Assembly: GCF_016908355.1 (NCBI RefSeq)
Contig: NZ_JAFBDT010000008.1
Location: forward strand, 1 to 64,000
Length of the DNA stretch: 64,000 nt
From: Fusibacter tunisiensis
GTDB lineage: Bacteria > Bacillota > Clostridia > Peptostreptococcales > Acidaminobacteraceae
Direction: 5' to 3'
Below, one piece after another: positions 1 to 7,664 of the stretch. The notes beneath the pieces are model-generated. The model was not told the origin of the DNA and made no database searches. It saw only the letters and a program-made list of their open reading frames with translations. Position numbers and translations under genes: made by a program. Position 1 is the first letter of the stretch. Each line of letters starts with the position of its first letter.

Positions 1-221
1 TGTAAATAATGTTACCATGTGTGAGAAGCAGTCTAAATTCTTCGTGAAATAGTGATTTTTGAAGCTAATAAAAAACACACGTGGAATTTAGGTATAATAC
101 TTTCCATTTCTCGTTATTTCCATATCTCCATGATATAGGAAACCCCGTATGATTGCCATATGGTCTGCGACGGGATTGGATGGTTATTTCAGGATTCTGC
201 GATTTTTCTCTATGAAAAGAC

Positions 222-268
222 TTGTCATCTGATGAGAGGGTTGGTATACTAAGTAAGTGATTACTTAC
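222..268 (+). promoter_or_regulatory. Promoter and TetR-type operator
   Basis: A near-consensus promoter is visible: TTGTCA at 222-227, a 17-base spacer and TATACT at 245-250. Directly downstream at 253-268 lies the inverted repeat GTAAGT-GATT-ACTTAC, placed between the promoter and the ribosome binding site (AAGGAGG, 271-277) of the TetR gene. This is the usual layout for an autoregulated TetR operon. That the repeat binds this TetR protein is inferred. Bases 1-221 contain no gene that I can support. Confidence 0.7.
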
Positions 269-282
269 ATAAGGAGGTCAAA

Positions 283-852
283 ATGGGAACAAGAACAAGA
301 ATGACCAGAGAAGATCGAAGAAAACAGATTATAGAAAGTGCCATGAATGTGTTCAAGGAGAAAGGCTTTAAGGGAACCACCACGGCGGAGATCGCTGATT
401 CCGCAGAAATCACGGAAGTGACACTCTTCCGGTACTTCACCAGCAAGCAGGAAATCTACCTGGAAGGAGTCAGACCCTTCATTGTGAAGACCCTGGAGGA
501 AGTGATGGAAACATCCGCAGGCATGACACCCAGAGAAAGGCTGCAGGCGATACTTCTGGACCGCATCACCTTCATATCCGAGAATTACGAAACCATAAAA
601 CTGATTCTCAATGAATCTCCGGAGCTCAGCGGCATGGGGGTGGATTTATCCAGCGAAATCAGAAGAATCATTGAAAAGAGCATCGGACAGGCTCCCATCA
701 GAGAAGACATGCGCCCCATGGCCGTGAGAATGATCATGGGTTCTCTGCTTTCATTTCTGTATATGCCTGAACAGAATGCGAAGTCCATCAGAAATTACGT
801 GTATCAGATTACAGATCTACTACTCGATAACATGCAAGGAGAGAGATTATGA
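283..852 (+). CDS. TetR/AcrR-family transcriptional regulator
   Basis: A 189-residue protein of usual TetR length. Residues about 10-60 form the DNA-binding helix-turn-helix domain, with the family pattern of a charged N-terminus, 'IIESAMNVFKEKGFKGTT' and 'VTLFRYFTSKQEIY'. The C-terminal ligand-binding part is not conserved enough to name a ligand. The start follows AAGGAGG by a normal spacing. The stop overlaps the ATG of the exporter gene by four bases, so the two are translationally coupled. The regulator probably represses its own operon through the inverted repeat at 253-268 and is released by a substrate of the exporter. Base composition is GC-richer than the window average, as in the exporter. 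Confidence 0.9.
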   Translation: MGTRTRMTREDRRKQIIESAMNVFKEKGFKGTTTAEIADSAEITEVTLFRYFTSKQEIYLEGVRPFIVKTLEEVMETSAGMTPRERLQAILLDRITFISENYETIKLILNESPELSGMGVDLSSEIRRIIEKSIGQAPIREDMRPMAVRMIMGSLLSFLYMPEQNAKSIRNYVYQITDLLLDNMQGERL

Positions 853-3707
853 CCAGATTATTTGAGAAAATCGGAAGACTTATTGAAAACCATCCCTTCA
901 AGGTGCTTTTAACAGCACTGTTTCTGGTGGTGGTTATGCTCATCGGTGCCAGAAACATCTATATGGCCACGGGAAATGACACCCTGGTGGATGCGGAAAC
1001 GGAAGTCTACAAGCAGCACGAGGAGATGGAGGACACCTTTGGCGGAGATTCCATCCTTGTGGTCTTTGAGGCTTCTACGGAAGAGGAGCTCCTATCCGTG
1101 GAGAATCTCACTAAAATGTGGAATGTGGAAAAGAGAATGGCTTATGATGAGGACATCTATTCCATCATGAGTCCTGCCACACTGCTGCACCAGATGACCA
1201 TCCGTCAGTCGGATGTCATGGAAGAAAATGTACTGGAGCTAAGCGGCGGTCTATCTGAGATGGGCTCAAAACTCAGTGAAATCGGACATACGCTGCTGCT
1301 GAAGGAAGTGCCTGATCCCAAGGAGATGGAAGAGAAGCTAGAAGGCTTCACCCAAGCCACTTCCAATTTCGATAAGCTCATAGACGGTCAGAACAATATC
1401 GCCACTGGGATCGGTGGTCTTTCCGACGGTACATGGAATGCGGCGGAAGGGATTTCCACCATCAGCGGAAAACTGAAGGAGCTGGGAAACACTGCTGCGG
1501 GGAATCCGCAGATGAGCATGCAGCTCACAGCACTGGCCGAGAATCTCGATAAAAGCGCTTCAGGTCTGAAAGAGATGTCTGCCAGAGCAAAGCAGCTGGA
1601 AGGGGGACCCCGGGAAACTGCAACTGCACTTGATGGCATCAAAGACCGCCTCGGAAGCGAAACCGAAGCCATGAAAGACAGCCTGAAGGGCGGTATCTCC
1701 CCGGAAGAGCTGAAGACCATGGCAGAAGGCTTCATCACCATGGGAGGAAGCCTCACGGAGATTTCAGGCGCACTGGCCATGTTTCATGAAAAATCAGACA
1801 TGATGGAAGCGACGCTTCCAAAGTCTCAGGAAGAAGCGGATCTGCTTCTTTATGAAGAGGGCAACCTGAGAACGGTCTTCTCCGATGTGGTCAAAGAAGG
1901 GACCACCGGTATGATGATCGTGAAGCTTGATGGAGGCGTATCCGATGCCAGAAAAGTGGAGATCATAGAGGAGCTCAATGAGGGGCTCTCCGGTGAAAAC
2001 TTCGATACCCTTACCTACATGGTTTCGGGTAAACCCGTACTGGATACCTCCCTTCAGTCCGAGATGAAAGTCAACATGATGATCATGGTGGGCTCTGCCC
2101 TTGTCATCATGCTGCTGGTACTGGCACTGGTCTTCAAGGTCCAGTGGAGAATGCTGAGTCTGGCGGTGATCCTGGTATCGGTCATTGCCACCCTGGGATT
2201 CATGGGACACATCAGTGTTCCCGTCACTATGGTTTCCATGGCAGTGTTTCCCATCCTCATCGGTCTTGGCATCGATTATTCCATCCAGTTCCACAACCGA
2301 TATGAGGAAGAGGGCTCTGTGGTATCCACAGTGAAGCATGTGGGCAAAGCGGTGTTCATCGCGGTCCTTGCCACCATACTGGGCTTTTTGTCCCTCTATA
2401 TCTCCCCGGTACCCATGATCCAGGATTTCGGGAAAATGCTGACCTTGGGTGTATTCATCAGCTTCCTGGGCAGTCTGTTCATCCTGCTGCCGATCCTTCA
2501 CATCAGAAACACCATCGGAAAGCCTTCCAGCGTGCAGAAGAAAAGTGCAGGAGCTGAGGCGGGAAGTAGAGTGAAGTCCGTCTTAGGGGCCATGACAGGT
2601 TTCATCCTGAAGCTGAAATACCCCATCCTGATTCTCTTTCTTCTGCTATCCGTGGCGGGATTCTCCAGAGACTCCAGCATCGGCATCGAAACAGACATGG
2701 AATCCTTCATGCCCCAGGAAATGCCTGCATTGGTGGATCTTCATACGGTACGAGACGTCATGGGTTCCACAGACCAGGTGATTCTGTATCTTACAGGAAC
2801 GGACCTGGACAAGGCGGCAAGCCTTGAACGCATCAAGGAGACAGGAGATTATCTGGAGGCGAAGTATCCTGATGTCATCACGGATGTGAAGTCCCTTGCT
2901 GGCAGCGCCATGCTCTTTTCCGGAGATGAGACCCTTTCCTTTAAAGACTACGCGGATACAGTCAGCGATCTGCCCGTATCCATGTCGAGCATGTTCATCA
3001 CGGAAGATGCTACAAAAAGTGCACTGATCTTAAACATCAGGCATCTGCCAACCAGCGAGCTGGAAGAGTTTGTCACATCGCTCAAGGAAACGATGAATGA
3101 TAGTGACCTGAATGCCGCCGTCACCGGTAAAAGCATTCTGGATATCGAAATGGTCAAAGGCCTGACCAGCGGAAGACTGGCCATGACAGGTCTGGGGCTC
3201 ATTCTCGTATTTGCGGCGCTGCTTCTGATCTACAGAAACCCTGTGAAGGCACTGATTCCGATCCTGCCTGTGGTCAGCATCATTGGTCTATCCAGTGGTA
3301 TCATGTATCTGGCTGGAATCAGCTATACACCCATCACAGCCACACTCGGTGCACTGGTCCTGGGCATGGGTACGGAAATGACCATCATGCTCATGGAGAG
3401 ATACACAGAGGAAAGAAGAAAAGGAGAAGGTAGAGAAGCGTCCATGAAAAACGCCGTGGGCTCCATCGGCGCCGCCATCCTTGCATCTGGTCTCACCACT
3501 GTGGGCGGGTTCTCCGTGCTGATGCTTTCAGACTTTGTGATCCTGAGAGACTTCGGTCTCATGACCGTGGTCAATATCTCCCTGGCACTGCTGTCCACCT
3601 TCGTGCTGCTTCCCCCCATTCTGTATCTGATGGACAGATTCCTGCTGTCAGGAAAGGAAAAGAAGGCTGCAGCGATTCTTTCTGAAAAGGAGGAAATGAC
3701 AGCTTAG
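849..3707 (+). CDS. MMPL/RND-superfamily transporter
   Basis: A 952-residue membrane protein of the MMPL (HAE3-like) branch of the RND superfamily. It has the internal duplication of the family: a transmembrane helix near residues 17-37, a large extracytoplasmic loop, a bundle of about five helices (about 400-555), then the same pattern again (helix near 590, loop, bundle from about 775 to 935). The bundles carry the polar motifs 'GLGIDYSIQFHNRYEEE' and 'GMGTEMTIMLMERYTEE', where acidic residues of the family relay protons. The first loop contains a long Gly/Ser/Leu-rich helical stretch (about 130-300), probably coiled coil. Such proteins export lipids, biosurfactants or hydrophobic drugs; the substrate here is unknown. 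It is co-transcribed with the TetR gene. Confidence 0.88.
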   Translation: MTRLFEKIGRLIENHPFKVLLTALFLVVVMLIGARNIYMATGNDTLVDAETEVYKQHEEMEDTFGGDSILVVFEASTEEELLSVENLTKMWNVEKRMAYDEDIYSIMSPATLLHQMTIRQSDVMEENVLELSGGLSEMGSKLSEIGHTLLLKEVPDPKEMEEKLEGFTQATSNFDKLIDGQNNIATGIGGLSDGTWNAAEGISTISGKLKELGNTAAGNPQMSMQLTALAENLDKSASGLKEMSARAKQLEGGPRETATALDGIKDRLGSETEAMKDSLKGGISPEELKTMAEGFITMGGSLTEISGALAMFHEKSDMMEATLPKSQEEADLLLYEEGNLRTVFSDVVKEGTTGMMIVKLDGGVSDARKVEIIEELNEGLSGENFDTLTYMVSGKPVLDTSLQSEMKVNMMIMVGSALVIMLLVLALVFKVQWRMLSLAVILVSVIATLGFMGHISVPVTMVSMAVFPILIGLGIDYSIQFHNRYEEEGSVVSTVKHVGKAVFIAVLATILGFLSLYISPVPMIQDFGKMLTLGVFISFLGSLFILLPILHIRNTIGKPSSVQKKSAGAEAGSRVKSVLGAMTGFILKLKYPILILFLLLSVAGFSRDSSIGIETDMESFMPQEMPALVDLHTVRDVMGSTDQVILYLTGTDLDKAASLERIKETGDYLEAKYPDVITDVKSLAGSAMLFSGDETLSFKDYADTVSDLPVSMSSMFITEDATKSALILNIRHLPTSELEEFVTSLKETMNDSDLNAAVTGKSILDIEMVKGLTSGRLAMTGLGLILVFAALLLIYRNPVKALIPILPVVSIIGLSSGIMYLAGISYTPITATLGALVLGMGTEMTIMLMERYTEERRKGEGREASMKNAVGSIGAAILASGLTTVGGFSVLMLSDFVILRDFGLMTVVNISLALLSTFVLLPPILYLMDRFLLSGKEKKAAAILSEKEEMTA

Positions 3708-3727
3708 AAGAATATTTAACTGTGATT

Positions 3728-3776
3728 AGGGCTGCTGTCCTGCTGAAATGTTCAGTAAGGATAGCGGCTCTTTTAT
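3728..3776 (+). terminator. Rho-independent terminator of the TetR-MMPL operon
   Basis: A long imperfect hairpin starts 21 bases after the exporter stop codon. The arms 3731-3747 and 3751-3767 pair over about 17 positions with a few mismatches, and the hairpin is followed by CTTTTATT. The rest of 3708-3895 holds no supported gene. Confidence 0.7.
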
Positions 3777-3895
3777 TGAGCTCTTCCGAGTTCAGGAAAG
3801 GGCAAACTTTTTCTGCAGAAATAACGTGCAAGTACAATCTCTAATGGTCAAAGGAGTATTTTAAGTACACTAGGTATTCAGTTTCTTACTAATGC

Positions 3896-5608
3896 TTAGG
3901 AATCTATTTTCTCAAGAGTATCTAAACCCAGTGGTTCCACCGGATCCTTTCCTCTCCTCCAGCCGAGGGCCTTTCGCTTGACCCCACATTTAAAGATAAA
4001 CTCCATTTGGTAATCATCATAGATGAGACCCCGTTCAACAGTCTCTCTAAACATTTTTGCATCGAAGGTTTCGAAGTCTTGCAGCCCCTGTAGATACTCA
4101 ATAAGAATATCCAGGTTCTTCTTCATAAAGATGCTTTCCTCTTTGTTCTTCAGGAGGTTTTCATGTTCTTGTTGGTAAATTTGAGACTCGTAAATAAGAT
4201 TTCTAAGGGTGGCGTCATAGATGGGATCGTTGGTGATACTTTCTCTCATAGACATTTCAGTAATTTGATCGCTGATTCTGTCAATGATTTCTTCCACTTC
4301 TTCTAATCGTGCATTTTCTTCTTCAGATAGGCTGACCTCTTTTATGGCCGCTTCACCTTCCATTCGAATCTGGTCGATTTCTTTTGTCATTTTCAGAAGC
4401 ATCTCATTGTAAGCTCTTTCAATGACTTCTTCCCATATATACTTTGTATGGCATTCATAATCCGCTTCCATTTTCATCGCTGATACCCTGCACTGCCATA
4501 CCGTGAATTTATAGGATTGGCCATTTTTCTTTGAGGTAAGGCGTCTTCTGTGCACCGGAACCCCGCACTCCCCACAAAATAGCATGTTAGAAAAGGGAGC
4601 TGTGTTGCTATAACATCTTCGGTACTTCCCATCTGGATCATGGCGCATTCTGCTTCTACGTTCCAGCTCCTTCTGAGCCGCGTTCCAATCTTCCTCTGAA
4701 ATAATCGGCGGGTGATTGTTTCGTATGAAATACTGTGGTTTGTGGTTTTTATTTCTCACCCGCTTGTGGGTTAAAGGGTCTAGAGTAACTGACTTCTGGC
4801 ACAGTGCATGACCACAGAATTTTTCATTTTTTATCAGCTTGAGAACCGAATCGCTGGTCCATTTGGTGTTTCCCCTAGCTGTTTTTACTTTATCCTTGGT
4901 TAGACCCTTGGCAATAAGTGGTGTTCCTTTCCCGCTTAGAAACTCTCGATATATTCTTCTTACAATCTTGGCTTCTTCTTCATTGATGATTAGATTGCCT
5001 TCCTCATCCTCATCGTAGCCGAGAAAATAGGTTGTCGGTATGTGTGGTATTCCTCTTGAAAATCTCTTCTGAACACCCCAACTTACATTGGCGCTGATTG
5101 TTCTACTTTCTTCCTCCATAACGCTTGCGATGACAACTAATATCGTTTCAGATTGGGAGTCCAATGTGTTAATTCCCTCTTTATCGAATATGATTCCCAC
5201 AGGTTTGTCTAGATTTTTAAGCATCCTCACATAGGTCAGGCAGTCGAGAGTATTTCGAGCAAACCGGCTGATGGATTTGGTGATGATGTAATCAAATTTA
5301 CCTTCTTTGGCATCCTTGATCATCTGGTTAAAGCCGGTTCGGTACTTTGTATTTGTTCCTGTTACACCCTCGTCACTGTACACTTTATAAAGTTCCCAGT
5401 CCGGTTTTCTTTCAATGTATTCTTCAAAATAGGAAACCTGAAGCTGATAACTTGACTGTTGCTCTTCTTCAAGAGTTGACACCCTTGCATAGGCTGCAAC
5501 TTTAACCTTTGGTTCTTCTTCTCCTTCCCCTCTTCTTTGCATGTTCATATTCGCAGGGATTACCCGAACTCGAGGATTCATCGCTGAAGAGTTTCTATTT
5601 TGAGTCAT
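3896..5608 (-). CDS. Large serine recombinase (resolvase/invertase family)
   Basis: A 570-residue site-specific recombinase. Residues about 36-185 are the resolvase catalytic domain; the nucleophile is Ser44 in 'YARVST', and 'SISRFARNTLD' supplies conserved arginines. Residues about 205-320 match the recombinase DNA-binding domain, followed by a zinc ribbon (CGEC near 350 and two later Cys) and a long charged coiled coil (about 430-530). The ATG at 5608 is chosen because AGAGGAGG lies just upstream; an open frame continues 16 codons further without a better site. The gene starts inside the 3' end of the truncated recombinase at 5595-5921, as in tandem recombinase operons. Its original promoter was probably upstream of that gene and is lost, so expression is doubtful. 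Confidence 0.88.
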   Translation of the reverse strand: MTQNRNSSAMNPRVRVIPANMNMQRRGEGEEEPKVKVAAYARVSTLEEEQQSSYQLQVSYFEEYIERKPDWELYKVYSDEGVTGTNTKYRTGFNQMIKDAKEGKFDYIITKSISRFARNTLDCLTYVRMLKNLDKPVGIIFDKEGINTLDSQSETILVVIASVMEEESRTISANVSWGVQKRFSRGIPHIPTTYFLGYDEDEEGNLIINEEEAKIVRRIYREFLSGKGTPLIAKGLTKDKVKTARGNTKWTSDSVLKLIKNEKFCGHALCQKSVTLDPLTHKRVRNKNHKPQYFIRNNHPPIISEEDWNAAQKELERRSRMRHDPDGKYRRCYSNTAPFSNMLFCGECGVPVHRRRLTSKKNGQSYKFTVWQCRVSAMKMEADYECHTKYIWEEVIERAYNEMLLKMTKEIDQIRMEGEAAIKEVSLSEEENARLEEVEEIIDRISDQITEMSMRESITNDPIYDATLRNLIYESQIYQQEHENLLKNKEESIFMKKNLDILIEYLQGLQDFETFDAKMFRETVERGLIYDDYQMEFIFKCGVKRKALGWRRGKDPVEPLGLDTLEKIDS

Positions 5609-5921
5609 AGTACATTCCTCCTCTAAATTGACCGACAACGGTTTCTTCTCCATCAATCCACTTAATGGTAAATAAAAAAGGTGACTCCACTGTAATGTGA
5701 ATCACCCACGCTCTTATAAAAGAGATATCTAGTATTTTATAAATGGCTTTATCTGAACCCTTGAGGGTTTTAAGCTTATTTAAGGATGCTTCTCTAAAGA
5801 CATGGTCTTTGTCAAAAGCCTCCCATAACTTTGTTTTTTCAGCGATTGTTTCTTCTACTTCTTTTCTTTTAGCCTTGATGTCTTCTACATCTAGATTTTT
5901 TAAGATAGCATTGTTTTCAGC
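5595..5921 (-). pseudogene. 3' remnant of a second large serine recombinase
   Basis: Reading the minus strand from 5921 to the TAG at 5595-5597 gives about 108 codons without a stop. The product has a charged coiled-coil stretch, then a tail including 'IRAWVIHITVES' and 'FTIKWIDGEETVV', typical of the C-terminal end of large serine recombinases. No start codon, catalytic domain or DNA-binding domain precedes it: the frame meets a stop at 5922-5924, where dinB sequence begins on the other strand. The remnant overlaps the start of the intact recombinase by 14 bases, as expected for consecutive genes in a recombinase operon. It is a 5'-truncated relic. Family assignment rests on the tail motifs and context only. 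Confidence 0.7.
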
Positions 5922-6549
5922 TTATAATAAATTTTTAGCCAAATTAGCGTCAGATTGGAACAAACCCGATGGTATATTTGAAATCAAAAAATCAGATATA
6001 CCCGAATTGCTTAAACCACTTCCAATAATAAAAATTCATGGGTTAGGCAAGAAAACTGCCGAAAGGTTAAATAGAATCGGTATATTTACGATTGAAGACT
6101 TATACAATTATCCGCAAGATTTGTTGCAAACCATTTTAGGAGAGCGCGATGTTTATGATAGAATTCATGGCATTGATTTGCGACCTATTGTAAGGAATTA
6201 TGAACGGAAATCATATGGGAAAGAGACCACTTTGGATGTGGATATAGATGATCAACACGAAATAACCACATACTTATTAGACTATTTAGATAAAATCTAT
6301 GAAGTAATGAAAGGCAAAAAATGGCTTTGCAAGACTTTAGTTGTCAAAATTAAATATACGGACTTTGAACAAATTACAAGAAGCCATTCATTTGACAATT
6401 ACACAAATCATTATGAAACTTTGAAAGAAGGTCTTTATTTGTTAATTGATCAGATTGATTTTTACAAACCTGTACGATTGGTTGGACTTACAATTTCGAA
6501 TTTGGAATCAGATCATTTTAGACAGTTTAGTTTGTTAGATTCAGATTGA
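5922..6549 (+). pseudogene. dinB: 5'-truncated DNA polymerase IV (C-terminal part)
   Basis: About 208 codons of a Y-family translesion polymerase. The frame opens at 'YNKFLAKLASDWNKPDG', a palm/fingers motif that lies near residue 150 in complete DinB. Then follow the thumb with a helix-hairpin-helix ('IHGLGKKTAERLNRIG'), the little-finger domain and a C-terminal 'QFSLL', which resembles the beta-clamp binding motif. The N-terminal half with the catalytic Asp and Glu residues is absent. A longer open frame reaches back to 5743, but its first 60 codons are the antisense of the recombinase remnant. The piece cannot be an active polymerase. The missing 5' part may lie beyond the left edge of the window or be deleted. 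Confidence 0.85.
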
Positions 6550-6559
6550 GTTCTTAGGA

Positions 6560-6616
6560 TTGAAAAAAAAGCGAAATATGATATACTAAAATGGTAACGT
6601 TACCGGAAACGTTACC
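6560..6616 (+). promoter_or_regulatory. Promoter with tandem LacI-type operators
   Basis: The promoter is TTGAAA at 6560-6565, a 16-base spacer and TATACT at 6582-6587. It is followed immediately by GGTAACGTTACC (6593-6604, a perfect palindrome) and GGAAACGTTACC (6605-6616, near-palindrome). Both are centred on CG, like LacI/GalR-family operators. They cover the expected transcription start, so repression by the regulator encoded just downstream is the likely role. A related site lies at 9853-9868. Confidence 0.75.
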
Positions 6617-6632
6617 AATAGGAGAGAATATT

Positions 6633-7652
6633 ATGAAAACTACTAATATCAAAGATATTGCGCGTCTAGCAGGTGTCGGCGTAAGTACAGTTTCAAGAGT
6701 GATTAATGGTCATCCGGATGTAAAAGATGAAACGCGTGAAGCTGTACATGCGGTTATTGAAAAGTACAATTATATTCCCAATAATAGTGCGCGTAATTTA
6801 AAGCGTACTGAATCATCTAATATTGGCATTTTAATTAAGGGCCTTTATAATCCTTTTTTTGCTAAAATGATACAAACGATTGAGAAAACACTTGCAAAAG
6901 AAGGTTTTTCTGTGATTATTCATTATAATACAGAGGAACACAGAGATATAGATGCTGCTTATGAATTTGTAGTTGAAAAAAGACTAAGAGGCATAATATG
7001 TCTAGGTGGTGATTTTGATCAAGTGACAGATGTAGATATAGAGCGACTAGATATTCCTATTGTATTTACATCCACTGAGGTACCAAGTGGCGCAAGCACA
7101 GCTCTGTTTTCTAGTGTCATAATTGATAATGAAAAAGCTGCGTATAGAGCAACGGAGTATTTATATGAGATTGGTCATCGTCACATTGGCTTGTTGACGT
7201 CTGGTGGTGAGGATCGATCCGTTGGCACCTATAGAACAAATGGGTATTTGAAATTATTAGGGAACAAAGGGATTCCCAAACAAGAGCACTATTTTGAGTG
7301 GGGATCTTATACTTTTGAGAGTGGGTATGAAGCGACCAAGCGCCTTTTAGAAAAAGCGCCAGACCTAACGGCAATAGTTGTGATTTCAGATGTTATGGCA
7401 ATTGGAGCGGCTAAAGCAGCAAAAGAATTTGGAAGAGAGATTCCAGAAACATTATCTATTATCGGATTCGATGATATTGATTATGCGGCTTATTATAATC
7501 CACCACTTACGACAATCCGTCAGCCTGTAGAAGAAATTGCATCTGCATCAGCTGAAATTCTTCTTAATGTTATACAGGGTGAGGCGACACATCAGCATAT
7601 GGTATATGAAACACAATTGGTTCAGAGAGCATCCTGTGCGGAACTCTTATAA
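6633..7652 (+). CDS. LacI-family transcriptional regulator of glucan use
   Basis: A 339-residue regulator. Residues 1-50 are the LacI helix-turn-helix ('IKDIARLAGVGVSTVSRVIN'), including the hinge helix that reads the minor groove at a central CG. The remainder is a periplasmic-binding-protein-like sugar-sensing domain. The ATG at 6633 follows AGGAGAG; an upstream in-frame ATG at 6591 is rejected because it lies within the operators. The gene is first in an operon with alpha-glucosidase, phosphorylase, glucokinase and isomerase, so maltose or a maltodextrin is the likely inducer (inference; MalR-like). The tandem palindromes just upstream suggest autoregulation. Confidence 0.9.
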   Translation: MKTTNIKDIARLAGVGVSTVSRVINGHPDVKDETREAVHAVIEKYNYIPNNSARNLKRTESSNIGILIKGLYNPFFAKMIQTIEKTLAKEGFSVIIHYNTEEHRDIDAAYEFVVEKRLRGIICLGGDFDQVTDVDIERLDIPIVFTSTEVPSGASTALFSSVIIDNEKAAYRATEYLYEIGHRHIGLLTSGGEDRSVGTYRTNGYLKLLGNKGIPKQEHYFEWGSYTFESGYEATKRLLEKAPDLTAIVVISDVMAIGAAKAAKEFGREIPETLSIIGFDDIDYAAYYNPPLTTIRQPVEEIASASAEILLNVIQGEATHQHMVYETQLVQRASCAELL

Positions 7653-7664
7653 AAGGGAGGACTT

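Larger units (their letters stand above)
1..5921. mobile_element. Right part of a putative genomic island
   Basis: This segment differs from the rest of the window. The TetR and MMPL genes are visibly richer in G and C and prefer codons such as CTG, GGC and TCC, while everything after about 5930 is AT-rich. A large serine recombinase and the tail of a second one lie at its right edge, and the edge falls inside dinB. Serine recombinases of this size normally move integrative elements. The left edge is outside the window and no attachment core could be identified, so the extent is inferred. The TetR-MMPL pair could instead be an older acquisition unrelated to the recombinases. Confidence 0.45.

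Noticed and set aside
1794-2501. Long minus-strand frame (235 codons) inside the exporter gene
   Set aside because: It is antisense to a clear MMPL gene, its product is rich in His, Asp and Gln as expected from the complement of transporter codons, and it has no family resemblance.
5595-5945. Regular attachment site of the serine-recombinase element within dinB
   Set aside because: The recombinase gene next to the junction is itself cut there, which an ordinary attachment-site integration would not cause, and no repeated core was found in the window.
5743-6549. A 268-codon open frame read as one protein
   Set aside because: Its first 60 codons are the antisense of the serine-recombinase remnant and only the part from about 5922 is dinB. 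There is no ribosome binding site at 5743, so it is a chance fusion frame and not a gene.
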